Origin: Elmis aenea
Lineage: Eukaryota; Arthropoda; Insecta; Coleoptera; Elmidae
Assembly: GCA_947652605.1 (NCBI GenBank)
Contig: OX393577.1
Location: 66,984,108-67,048,107, forward strand
Length of the DNA stretch: 64,000 bases
Direction: 5' to 3'
The notes under the pieces were generated by a model. The model was not told the DNA's origin. It ran no database searches and was given only the letters and a program-made list of their open reading frames with translations. Below are positions 46,161 through 56,386 of this stretch, in pieces (positions within the stretch are counted from its first letter, which is position 1; each line of letters starts with the position of its first letter). The position numbers and the translations under genes were made by a program.

Positions 46161-47299
46161 ACATTTAAAATATTTTATAGTCCAAAGGAGTTGTTGACGA
46201 TTTTTAAAAATCGTATTTTTCGGTTTTTCCTAATATTCTTGGATACCGTTTGAGATATTGACCATTTCTCTTCGAATTAATAATGAGCACTGAATTTAGC
46301 AACTTTGCCAAATTTAAGCATATACTCTAGCTATTATAGTAAGCGAGATCCCCATGCTTAAATTCGAATACCAATCACCCTGTATAGTATACTGATTTAT
46401 TTGCTATGGAGTGCATTTGGATAATAAACAATAAATTCACAGGTGAAGAGACGAGATGATTTTTAAAAAGATATTGATGAAATAAATCAGAAGTGTTTTT
46501 TAAGTAAACTTAATATAAGTTAAATTAGTAGCGTGTATGAGTCAAGCATTTTTTTAGTTGCTATTAAATTTAGTACCGAATTTTATTGGATTAAGGTGGA
46601 AGAGCGGTATAATTTATGGAACGACAAATGTAGCTGTCTCGTTACGTCGTAAAATGAACGAGCGTTACATGCGTAAATTTAATCCTTTATAATTTTTCTC
46701 CCGCATGTAAGCTTGTACGCAATAAATTTTAACAGTGTATCTGGGGAGCAGTGTTAATAACGGCACAGCCAGACGCAGTAATTTTCTTAATTCGCTTGTA
46801 AATTCAGCGAATAAGAATGGTTGAAGGAACCTTAATTGCGCTCTTGCACGGGACCAACTTGGGTCGGTTTTCATCCCCCATCAGACCCCTTAGCGCATCG
46901 CTGCATTCAGTCGCGATTAACTCTTTTAAATTCATTATGCAGATGTACTCTTTTTGCAAACAAAGAATTATTAATACTCGCGAAAGAGAGCGCTGTTGCT
47001 TCGCCCTAATTTTAAAATTGTTTTAAGATACAAAAAGAACAAGCGGGAATGTTGCAAACTCCAGTTGATTTAAACGGAATTATTCTAGCCCATCAACCAC
47101 ACACAACTCCCCATAGTTGTTGGATAGTTAATTTTAGTTGGCGAGTTTTTATGAATTTCGTTGTTATATTCTTGACGGGAACCGGTTAACAGACCGCTGC
47201 ATTTAAACCCGTGAGGTCTATTTATACTGGCCGTCTGAACCGTAGCTTTGTGAAATGGCCAGTCTAAACTAGGATGCCCCAAAGCTTATTGCGTTGAGA
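46161..47299. other. unique DNA, partly CpG-richer
   Basis: A CACCCTGTATAG at 46377 looks like the end of a mariner-type MITE without a visible partner. 46640-47290 is less AT-rich and of complex sequence, possibly regulatory. No gene is recognised. Confidence 0.35.
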
Positions 47300-49464
47300 A
47301 TTTCCATGGGTTGTGAGATTCACTTTAAACACATCTCGTCCATATATATGAACAGAATAAGGATTGGGGCGAAAAAAATGTTCAAAAATCGACCAAAAAT
47401 ACTCGGAGAAGTCGTAAAATTATGAATTTTTTTTTGATCGACGCGGGAAAGAACGAAATCCAATAAATGCACACTTTAAAGCTTGGGAAATGACGGACGG
47501 AAACGGTGGAGAGGAAATGGTGAAAAAAAAATTTTCCCCATGTTAATTTCCATAAGAAAGTGAAAAACTACTTTTGCCCGTAGCGCGGCCATCTTTCGAG
47601 CTATCGAGTTGAAATTCGAACGTGAGCGGCGCTTGCATGAAGAGAGTATACGATTCAAAAATCGGCGAAATTCGTCGGGCGGTTTTCGAGTTTTCGCAAT
47701 TACAGTTTTTTGAAACTCCCTTCGCATCTCCACGTACAGAACCTCGCTTAGAGTCACGTGACCCGGCCGATTTCGCGTTCCGTTCAGAAGCTCGAAGCGT
47801 GCCCCCGCAGGGGGCACGCCCTGAAAGACGAGCACGTACTTGACCGGGAAGGATGGGGCTCGCCGACGGTCCAAGAATCAACTCTCCACGACCAATAATA
47901 AAAAAGTTACGGACGTTTGAAAATCACACTTTTTTCCCATTTAAACACATGTAATTTCGTAAAATAAACAGAGTGTTGGGATTCGTTTTGGTGTGGGTCA
48001 GACGGGACGGTACGAACAGAGTGTCATACGTCAAACTGTTCGTCTTTTTCTGCTCTACACGATGCTTTTTGAAAATTCAAAATCGGACAAATATTAACCG
48101 AGCAACGAACGATTTACCGGGGGCCCTAAATTCGAAGCGCCGCGAGGACAATCTGACTCGAAAATTTAATCAAGTTTTTTGTTTGGTGCGAAGCCAAAAC
48201 GGCTTTTCGAATTGCGAGCTTATGGTGAATCGTAGAGCAATCTTTCCTCTCTTCAAATGTGCAAAGAAATCGAAAATCGGCCAAACGGTTCCGAAACTAC
48301 GAACGTTTCCGTGAAAACGGGCATTTTTCACGGCAAAATGCAAAATTTTCGAAAAAAAAACACTAAATTTATCATCGTTTTGCGGAGCCATTTCGAAATT
48401 GTTAATTGCGAAATTTCGGTCAAAGGTCAAACGGACCTTGCTCTCTTCGAATATGAAAAGAAATTCAAAATCGGTCGAGCGGTTCCGACGCTACGGGCCC
48501 TTTTGTGGGGGCATGTTTTCGCGCGGAAAATGCACTTTTTAGGCAAAAATCCGTGCGGGCAGACCCATTTTCTAGCGGGGCTTGTAAATAGCCAAAATGC
48601 CCCATAAATCGAGATATTTCAACCACTCGCGCGGAAAAGAACGAACTTTCCGAAATGCCAACTTACAACTCTGTGAACAATCCTACCGAAAAGTTATTCA
48701 CCAAAGAGTGGAAATTTTTCGTTTTTTTTCGATTTTAAACACGGGCGCGTTTTACTCGGCCGTTTCGAAATTGTTAATTGCGAATTTTGGGTCACGGGTT
48801 AAACGAAATGTCCTCTTTCCGAAAATGAAACGATTTTTAAAATCGGTCCACGCGTTTCCATTTTACGAGCGCTTTTGTGGACAGTTTTGTACCCGAAAAA
48901 GGTCGATTTTTTACTCAGAAAAACCGAAAATTTAACCGCGTCTTTGGAGGCTCCTTAAAAGTCTTTAAAACTCCCTAAAAATCGCGATTTTTCTACCTCG
49001 TATGGAAAAAAGTATGCTTTTTCCGATGAGCCACATCACAACTCTGTGAAAAGTCCTATGGAAACGCCGTATAGGAAAATGTGGGAAAATCTGTTCCGTT
49101 TTTGGCAATTTTCAAATTGCGGTGCGCATATCTCGGTCAATTCGATAATGTTAATTGTGATTTTTTCGTGAATAGTAAAACCGTCTGTCCTTTCATCGAA
49201 AATGAAAAAATATTCAAGATTGCACCGGCGGTTATCGAATTATAAATAATTTTGTGAGACCAGGTGCACGCCACGGGAACGTACATTCACTGATTCCCGG
49301 TTTACCGCGAACTGCATCAAATTCGTTTATTTGCTACAGAGCGGTTTCGAAATTGTTTATTTCAAGTTTTGTCCATTTTGTAGAGCGATCCTTTACCTAT
49401 TTGAATATGTAAAGATATTTAAAATCGCTTCAGTAGTTTTTGAGCTATGAACGTTTTAGTGAAA
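47300..49464. repeat. degenerate repeat array, period about 194 bp
   Basis: The phrase AAAATCGG (with C and purine-rich context before it and a CGGTTCCGA-like word after it) recurs at about 47656, 48078, 48273, 48467, 48838, 49225 and 49420. The steps are close to 194 bp or twice that. A second phrase, TTTCGAAATTGTTAATTGCG, recurs at 48391 and 48766 and in weaker form near 49345. The array is less AT-rich and much more CpG-rich than most of the window. Open frames of 65-132 codons overlap on both strands in several frames, as expected of repeats depleted in TAA/TAG and not of genes. Family unknown. Confidence 0.6.
47798..47818. other. GC hairpin, 9-bp stem
   Basis: CGTGCCCCC and GGGGGCACG pair perfectly around GCA. 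It lies inside the 194-bp-period array. Stable in either strand; function unknown. Confidence 0.85.
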
Positions 49465-49490
49465 CTAGCGAACCCTTCGGGGTCCGCTAG
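49465..49490. other. CTAGCG-framed hairpin with TTCG loop
   Basis: CTAGCGAACCC and GGGTCCGCTAG pair at ten of eleven positions around TTCG. The outer CTAGCG/CGCTAG is shared with the hairpin at 57488-57528. It marks the end of the 194-bp-period array. Confidence 0.85.
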
Positions 49491-49599
49491 ACCCGCCTTG
49501 CGCGTAGAATTCTCTTTTTCGCGTAAAATTCTCTTTCCGAGTAGAAATCTCTGCTGCACGTATAATTCTTTTTCGCGCAGAATTTCGCTTGCGCAAAGA

Positions 49600-50240
49600 A
49601 TAACTTTTTTTAATTTCAAATTCGCTATAATCGCTACCGCAACGACCGTTGCCGCACGCATCTACCGTCGGACGGACAATTTCGCGGAAAATTATTTCCA
49701 CATGCACCCGGATTCGAACCGCAGACGCTTGCGTCGTGAGCGCACTTCGGACCGCCCGGCTATCACGGCGCGTTGCATGGATATCGAAATGACAGAAGTC
49801 AATTTATAGGTTATGCTGTCATTTTGTCATTTCTTGATTTCTAGGTTATGCAGTCAGTTTGACAGTGATGACATTATTCAATTTTTAGGTTATGCTGTCA
49901 GCCTGACGGTAGTGTCATTTTAACACAACTAAATGTCAAATTTTTTACGGCATCATCGTATTTTCACATCCCACGGTCTTAATTCGACTCGAAACTTGTT
50001 TTTTTTTTGTACGTATCTTTAGGGGAGAGCGAGACGAATCCGATTCGGTACGACGCGCGCGGCGGAAAGCCAATTTGGAGAAGGTCTGAGCGTTTTCGAT
50101 GTTTTTTCGTGAAAAACCGACATTTTTGCACGTTTACCTTAATAACTATCTGAAACGATTTTCGAGGGGCTTCTTGCTATTTTATTATGAAAATTTCATC
50201 CTTTCTACGATTTTACGGCATTTTTTCGCGATTTTAGTTG
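49600..50240. repeat. partial unit of the 1.36-kb tandem repeat, left edge
   Basis: 49608-50095 matches the core shared by the following units. It contains the truncated minus-strand SINE-like element (49608-49975), with B box complement GGATTCGAACC at 49710-49720 and no poly(T) end. The right flank 50095-50240 (CGTGAAAAACCGACATTTTT) is shared only with the last unit (54255-54397), not with the middle units. It lacks the left part L of the other units. Confidence 0.85.
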
Positions 50241-50577
50241 TTAATAATTACCTGCTATAACACATTGCTGAAATTTGGTTCATATTTTTAATTTATAGTC
50301 GAACTTTTTAAGTTTGACAAGTAATTTTGTAAAATAATCGCTTTTAAATCCACAAGGTAAAAGTTTGGTTTATTTATAATATAAAAGCATTATAGTGGTA
50401 ATGTATCGGATTCATTTGTAGATTATAAATCTTATTGAAATTTTAAAATATGCTGAGCGTATGATGATATTCTTTGTTAATGTCTTCATTTCCTGGTTGT
50501 AATCTAAAAAGTATTGTTTTTAATAAACTTATTAATGTAGTTTATTTAATGTAAGAAGAAAAGTATTTTAATAACCT
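50241..50577. other. AT-rich spacer between repeat units
   Basis: Unlike the repeat units on either side; nothing recognised. Confidence 0.5.
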
Positions 50578-51946
50578 GATAATGTTATGATTTTTAATTT
50601 TAAAATAATCGAGGGTTTCTCCTAACTAATTTCTGAGTGTTTATTATGGTCTGTATTTTCTGAAAATGTTAAAGACACCATTAGTAATTAAAAGTTTTGA
50701 AAAATATTCCAACGGTATACCTTGTGTTGTACTAAATGTCTCTCGACAGCACCCATCCAAAAGCAATATTTTAATAACTCATTCGTTACCACAATTTTTT
50801 AATTTCTATTCAAGTTTCCAACTGACCAAGTCCACTATACTTTATAAATTCATATTTGAGACCTAATAAATACGGCTTCCTTTAATTTTTATTGGATTTT
50901 TACAACCTAATGTTTTTCCAAATTCAACCATGCTTGGGCTTTTTTTTGTCGAATAATCTCACTACACTGGCGCAATGCGCACCCCCTAACCTATTTCAAA
51001 TTCGCTATAATCGCTACCGCAACGACCGTTGCCGCACGCATGTACCGTCGGACGGACAATTTCGCGGAAACTTATTTCCACCCGCACCCGGATTCGAACC
51101 GCAGACGCTAGCGTCGTGAGCGCACGTCGGACCCGTCCGGCTATCACGGCGCGTTGCATGGATATCGAAATTTCATATATAATAATACAAAGTTGTCAAA
51201 TTTTGACAGCGACAGAAGTCAATTTATAGGTTATGCTGTCATTTTGACATTTCTCGATTTTTAGGTTATGCAGTCAGTTTGACAGTGATGACGTTATTCA
51301 ATTTTTAGGTTATGCTGTCAGCCTGACGGTATTGTCATTTTGACACAACTAAATGTCAAATTTTTGACGGCGTCATCGTATTTTCACATCCCACGGTCTT
51401 AATTCGACTCGAAACTTGTTTTTTTTTGTACGTATCTTTAGAGGAGAGCGGGGCGAATCCGATTCGGTACAACGCGCGCGGCGGAAAGCCAATTTGGAGA
51501 AGGTCTGAGCGTTTTCGATTGAAATATCTTAGTAAAAAAATGCTTGAGTGCATGTTTATTCCTAAAATGATGCATTTAACTTTACTTATGACTACATTTT
51601 TTCCTTATGCTATAACATTTATTATATTCTTCATTTTTATTTATTTCATTCAATTTTACAATTTTTGGTTGTTATAAGTCTGATGGTTTTAATTTTAAAT
51701 AACATTTTAAAAACTGACAAAGTGCCATTATTTCTTTATCTATTTTAGCGCATGTAATCTGGCACTTAAATTTTATTTTGTGAAAGTCGATTGTTTAGTA
51801 TTTATTATTATTATTATGATGTGTTTAGAGGTGTGATAAATTGTCTATTTAGTTTCAATAAAGTGCAATAGAAAATTGTATTTATGTTTTAATTCACATT
51901 AACACCTGGTAATCAGTAAATCATATCTATTGCATAAAAATTGTTG
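50578..51946. repeat. 1.36-kb tandem repeat, unit 1
   Basis: Order: left part L (ATAATCGAGGGTTTCTCC at 50605), SINE-like core on the minus strand (50940-51397), then right part R (AAAATGCTTGAGTGCATG and following). The same order begins again at 51947, an offset of 1370 bp. L contains a small plus-strand frame (MLKTPLVIKSFEKYSNGI) conserved in all three units; see the rejected list. Confidence 0.92.
50940..51397 (-). mobile_element. tRNA-headed SINE-like element, unit 1 copy
   Basis: Read on the minus strand: GTGGGATGTGAAAATACG, three AGGTTATGC(A/T)GTCA-type motifs (seen here as complements), a TATATATGAAATT stretch, then a tRNA-like head with A box TGATAGCCGGACGGG and B box GGTTCGAATCC (about 51151-51080). 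A 130-bp body and a short A-run (complement of T's at 50940-50947) complete it. Confidence 0.8.
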
Positions 51947-53295
51947 GAGCATGTTGTGATTTTTAATTTAAAAATAATCGAGGGTTTCTCCTAACTAATT
52001 TGCGAGTGTTTATTATGGTCTGTATTTTCTGAAAATGTTAAAGACACCATTAGTAATTAAAAGTTTTGAAAAATATTTCAACGGTATACCTTGTGTTGTA
52101 CTAAATGTCTCTCGACAGCACCCATCCAAAAGCAATATTTTAATAACTCACTCGTTACCACAATTTTTAAAATTTCAATTCAAGTTCCCAACTGGCCAAG
52201 TCCACTATACTTTATAAATTCATATTTGAGACGTAATAAATACGGCTTCCTTTAATTTTTATTGGAGTTTTACTACCCTAATGTTTTTCCAAATTCAACC
52301 ATGCTTGGGCTTTTTTTTCGAATAATCTCACTACACTGCCGCAATGCGCACCCCAACACTATTTCAAATTCGCTATAATCGCTACCGCAACGACCGTTGC
52401 CGCACGCATGTACCGTCGGACGGACAATTTCGCGGAAAATTATTTCCACCCGCACCCGGATTCGAACCGCAGACGCTTGCGTCGTGAGCGCACGTCGGAC
52501 CCGTCCGGCTATCACGGCGCGTTGCATGGATATCGAAATTCCATATATAATAATACAAAGTTGTCAAATGTTGACATTGACAGAAGTCAATTTATAGGTT
52601 ATGCTATCATTTTGACATTTCTCGATTTCTAGGTTATGCAGTCAGTTTGACAGTGATGACATTATTCAATTTTTAGGTTATGCTGTCAGCCTGACGGTAT
52701 TGTCATTTTGACACAACTAAATGTCAAATTTTTGACGGCGTCATCGTATTTTCACATCCCACGGTCTTAATTCGACTCGAAACTTGGTTTTTTTGGTACG
52801 TATCTTTAGAGGAGAGCGAGACGAATCCGATTCGGTACGACGCGCGCGGCGGAAAGCCAATTTGGAGAAGGTCTAAGCGTTTTCGATTGAAATATCTTGG
52901 TAAAAAAATGCTTGAGTGCATGTTTATTCCTAAAATGATGCATTTAACTTTACTTATGACTACATTTTTTCCTTATGCATTAACATTTATTTATTTCATT
53001 CAATTTTACAATTTTTGGTTGTTATTAGTCTGATGGTTTTAATTTTAAATAACATTTTAAAAACTGACAAAGTGCCATTATTTCTTTATCTATTTTAGCG
53101 CATGAAATCTCGCACTTAAATTTCATTTTGTGAAAGTCGATTGTTTAGTATTTATTATTATTATTATGATGTGTTTAGAGGTGTGATAAATTGTCTATTT
53201 AGTTTCAATAAAGTGCAATAGAAAATTGTATTTATGTTTTAATTCACATTAACACCTGGTAATCAGTAAATCATATCTATTGCATAAGAATTGTT
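51947..53295. repeat. 1.36-kb tandem repeat, unit 2
   Basis: Same order as unit 1 with very high identity (ATAATCGAGGG at 51975, next at 53324; period 1349 bp). The shorter period is due partly to a small gap in R near 52980. Confidence 0.92.
52311..52764 (-). mobile_element. tRNA-headed SINE-like element, unit 2 copy
   Basis: Same layout as the unit 1 copy. T-run at 52311-52318 (poly(A) on the minus strand), tRNA-like head at about 52520-52448 with an intact B box, three AGGTTATGC motifs, end at ACGGT 52764. Confidence 0.8.
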
Positions 53296-54397
53296 GGAGC
53301 ATGTTGTGATTTTTAATTTAAAAATAATCGAGGGTTTCTCCTAACTAATTTGCGGGTGTTTATTATGGTCTGTATTTTCTGAAAATGTTAAAGACACCAT
53401 TAGTAATTAAAAGTTTTGAAAAATATTCCAACGGTATACCTTGTGTTGTACTAAATGTCTCTCGACAGCACCCATCCAAAAGCAATCTTTTAATAACTCA
53501 TTCGTTACCACAATTTTTTAAATTTCTATTCAAGTTCCCAACTGACCAAGTCCACTATACTTTACAAGTTCATATTTGAGACCTAATTAAAACGGCTTCC
53601 TTTAATTTTTATTGGAGTTTTACTACCTAATGTTTTTCCAAATTCAACCATGCTTGGGCTTTTTTTTTTCGAATAATCTTACTACACTGCCGCAATGCGC
53701 ACCCTAACCTATTTCAAATTCGCTATAATCGCTACCGCAACGACCGTTGCCGCACTTGACAAATTCAACCATGTTTGGGTCTTTTTTTTTTTCGAATAAT
53801 CTCACTACACTGCCGCAATGCGCACCCTAACCTATTTCAAATTCGCTATAATCGCTACCGCAACGACCGTTGCCGCACGCATGTACCGTCGGACGGACAA
53901 TTTCGCGGAAAATTATTTCCACCCGCACCCGGATTCGAACCGCAGACGCTTGCGTCGTGAGCGCACGTCGGACCCGCCCGGCTATCATTTCTCGATTTCT
54001 AGGTTATGCAGTCAGTTTGACAATGATGACATTATTCAATTTTTAGGTTATGCTGTCGGCCTGACGGTAGTGTCATTTTGACACAACTAAACGTCAAATT
54101 TTTGAAGGCGTCATCGTATTTTCACATCCCACGGCCCCAATTCGACTCGAAACTTGGGTTTTTCGGTACGCATCTTTAGGGGAGAGCGAGACGAATCCGA
54201 TTCGGTACGACGCGCGCGGCGGAAAGCCAATTTGGAGAAGGTCTGAGCGTTTTCGACGTTTTTCGTGAAAAACCGACATTTTTGCACGTTTCCCTTAATA
54301 ACTATCTGAAACGATTTTCGAGGGGCTTCGTACTATTTCGTTACGAAAATTCGATCCTTCCTACGATTTTACGGCATTTTTTCGCTATTTTAAGAGC
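53296..54397. repeat. 1.36-kb tandem repeat, unit 3, rearranged
   Basis: L and core are present, but the right part R is replaced by the flank seen in the left-edge partial unit (54255-54397 matches 50095-50240). A local 123-bp duplication lies at about 53635-53880 (the stretch ending in CAACGACCGTTGCCGCAC occurs twice). A deletion inside the SINE joins GGCTATCA to TTTCTCGATTT near 53990. Confidence 0.9.
53782..54134 (-). mobile_element. tRNA-headed SINE-like element, unit 3 copy, internally deleted
   Basis: T-run at 53782-53792 marks the poly(A) end. The tRNA-like head at about 53988-53921 has an intact B box. Roughly 120 bp between the head and the AGGTTATGC motifs are lost, including the TATATA stretch. 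Confidence 0.78.
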
Positions 54398-54867
54398 GCT
54401 CTGGGTATTTTTAATTGATTTTCGAAAATTCTGGAGAACGTCCGTTGTATTATAAGGACGAGGTGTTTTTTCACGGCAAATAAGTTACGTTGCTGCATCG
54501 CGGCCATTTTCAAATGCTCAAACCTTCGTTATGGTAACTTTTTGGAAATCGCGGCGTACAAATACGGATTCCTTATACTTTTTCCTTCAAGAATATCTAA
54601 TACAATCTTACTTTCCAGTTAAATTTACACCTTAAAATTGTGAAAATACGTGGCCGGGCGCACGAGCTGTCACTCTCTGACTTATGCGATTTTCGATGCA
54701 TTTTTAACCCATTTCAAGCCGTTCAAAAAATTATTTCGACTTGATTTACTAACGCAACGACCAAGATGAGTGTTTTCAGCTAATAATTTGTTCAGTTATC
54801 GAAAATAAATAATTCATTTATAAAGGCGTTAGCTTAAAAGGCCTAATTTTTGATGAAATTTTACGGT
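54398..54867. other. unique DNA between repeats
   Basis: No gene is recognised. It is moderately CpG-rich (GATTTTCGAAAATTCTGGAG, TGGCCGGGCGCACGAGC) and may be old repeat sequence continuing the block. Confidence 0.35.
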
Positions 54868-54942
54868 CGGCTGGTAGCCCAGAGGTTACGCATCCGACCT
54901 ACGAGCCGAAGGTCCCGAGTACAAATCCACGAGACGGCAAAT
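54868..54942 (+). other. tRNA-like sequence, probably SINE head or tRNA pseudogene
   Basis: GGTAGCCCAGAGG fits a pol III A box. GAGTACAAATCC, 33 bases on, is a B box with two changes from GTTCGAATC. The middle resembles an arginine-type tRNA (GCATCCGACC), but the anticodon stem does not pair well, so a working tRNA is unlikely. It is followed by a T-rich run that could end a pol III transcript. Confidence 0.5.
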
Positions 54943-55045
54943 TATTTTTTTTTCGCGTATTTTTATAGTATTGGCTCTTATTTAAGAAATTTTCATTTAA
55001 ACGTATTCACATTTAATGTGTAGTAAAATATTGAACTTGCTATTA

Positions 55046-55200
55046 GGCATACAGGGTGGTGCATTTTTCAATGCTCACCATTGCTATCTTGGAAACGGTA
55101 AGAGATACAAGGTCGGTTAAATTGGAGAATAGTTGTACATTTTTATGGCCATTGAGAATCTGAACAGAAATCGTGGATATTTTGATTCGCTTTTGATTTA
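55046..55200 (+). mobile_element. one end of a foldback MITE
   Basis: TACAGGGTGGTGCATTTTTC followed by AACGGTAAGAGATACAAGGT and ACAGAAATCG resembles the left arm of the large inverted-repeat element at 57.9 kb. No right end is seen; the SINE copy begins at 55202. Confidence 0.6.
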
Positions 55201-55201
55201 T

Positions 55202-55667
55202 TACCGTGGGATGTGAAAACGCGATGACGCCGTCAAAAATTTGACGTTTAGTCGTGTCAAAAGCGACTTCTGTCAGACTGACAGCATGACCAACCTTGAA
55301 AGTGAAAAACCCCGTCGCTGTCTGTCAAACTGACAGCATAACCTAGAAATCGAGAAATGTCAGAATGACGGCATGACCAACCTGCGAATTGAAAAATCCC
55401 AATGTCAAACTTTGACAACTATGTATTATTATATATGGAATTTCGATGTACATGCAAGGCGCCGTGATAGCCGAGCGGTTCGACGAGCGCCCGCGACGCA
55501 AGGAGTTTGAGGTTCGAATCCTCGTGCGGGTGGAAATAATTTTCCGCGAAATTATCGGTCCGACGTGTTTAGTGCGCGCGGCAACGGTCGTTGGGGTAGC
55601 GATTATTTCGAAATAGGTTAGGATGCGCATTGCGGTAGTATAGTGAGGTTAGTCGAAAAAAAAAACA
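55202..55667 (+). mobile_element. tRNA-headed SINE-like element, inverted solitary copy
   Basis: The same element as in the tandem units, here on the plus strand and outside the array. It starts at ACCGTGGGATGTGAAAACG, has TGACAGCATAACCTA-type motifs, a TATTATATATGG stretch at about 55430, an A box (TGATAGCCGAGCGG) near 55468, and a perfect T-arm (GAGGTTCGAATCCTC) at about 55510-55524. The A-run is at 55658-55667. Because its flanks differ from those in the array, it defines the mobile unit as about 465 bp. About 260 bp lie before the tRNA-like part, which is unusual for a SINE. Confidence 0.82.
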
Positions 55668-55676
55668 TTAGGTACA

Positions 55677-56008
55677 CGATGTATCTCTGGAACGGAGCCA
55701 CCTACAGACATGGGACTTGCGCCAAACGAAATAAAGGTCAGTACACTTTGTTCGAAATTGAAAAAAAAATTATAGTAATTCTGAAAACATTAGCTTCGAA
55801 CTTGTGATTGATACATCTCTGGAACGGAGCCACCTACAGACATGGGACTTGCACCAAACGAAAAAAAGTTCAGTACACTTTGATCGAAATTGAAAAAAAA
55901 AATTATAGTCATTCTGAAAACATTAGCTTCGAGCTTTGTGATTGATGTATCTCTGGTACCTAGCCACCTAGACACATGGGACTTGGACCCAAACGAAATG
56001 TCATTCTA
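55677..56008. repeat. tandem repeat, unit 131-136 bp, 2.4 copies
   Basis: TCTCTGGAACGGAGCCACCT with GACATGGGACTTGCGCC recurs at about 55684, 55814 and (shortened, altered) 55950. The units hold GAAATTGAAAAAAAAA and ATTCTGAAAACATTAGCTTC. The third copy breaks off where the minisatellite begins. Confidence 0.88.
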
Positions 56009-56014
56009 AAATTC

Positions 56015-56345
56015 TCAATAGACAAAATTCTCAATAGACAAAATTCCCAAAAGTTCACAAAAGTTCCAAAATTCCCAAAAGTTCCAAAAATTCCCAAAAG
56101 TTCTAAAAGTTCCAAAATTCCCAAAAGTTCCAAAACTCTCAAAAGTTCCAAAAATTCCCAAAAGTTCCAAAAGTTCCAAAAATTCCCAAAAGTTCCAAAA
56201 TTCCCAAAAGTTCCAAAATTCACAAAAGTTCCAAAATTCACAAAAGTTCCAAAATTCACAAAAGTTCCAAAATTCCCAAAAGTTCCAAAATTCCCAAAAG
56301 TTCAAAAAACTCAAAATTTCCCAAAAGTTCCAAAAAGTCTAAAAT
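56015..56345. repeat. minisatellite of AAAATTCCC / AAAAGTTCC words
   Basis: Nine-base words AAAATTCCC, AAAAGTTCC and AAAATTCAC alternate for about 310 bp. Because the period is a multiple of three, both strands have open frames (K-V-P-K-F-P on plus, N-F-W-N-F-W on minus). They are artefacts of the repeat. Confidence 0.93.
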
Positions 56346-56386
56346 ATTTCAAAAAAATTTTAAAAACGCCTTCAAAAAGCATAGGG

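Noticed and set aside
47798..47818. Second Helitron terminus
   Set aside because: The hairpin is perfect, but no CTRR end lies at a suitable distance on either strand.
47476..48935. Several overlapping open frames of 107-132 codons on both strands
   Set aside because: They fall in the CpG-rich 194-bp-period array, overlap in opposite strands, and show no motif or start context.
50666..53579. Small frames beginning MLKTPLVIKSF repeated in three units
   Set aside because: They are conserved only because the units are recent duplicates, and their ends differ between units. No protein family is recognised.
51356..54279. Minus-strand frames ending in CENTMTPSKI in three units
   Set aside because: They run across the border between the SINE-like element and its flank, differ at their N-termini, and have no family motif; likely chance openness in duplicated DNA.
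49699..55533. True tRNA genes in the 1.36-kb units
   Set aside because: The T-arm is good but acceptor stems do not pair and every copy sits in a repeated, A-tailed element; they are tRNA-derived heads, not tRNA genes.
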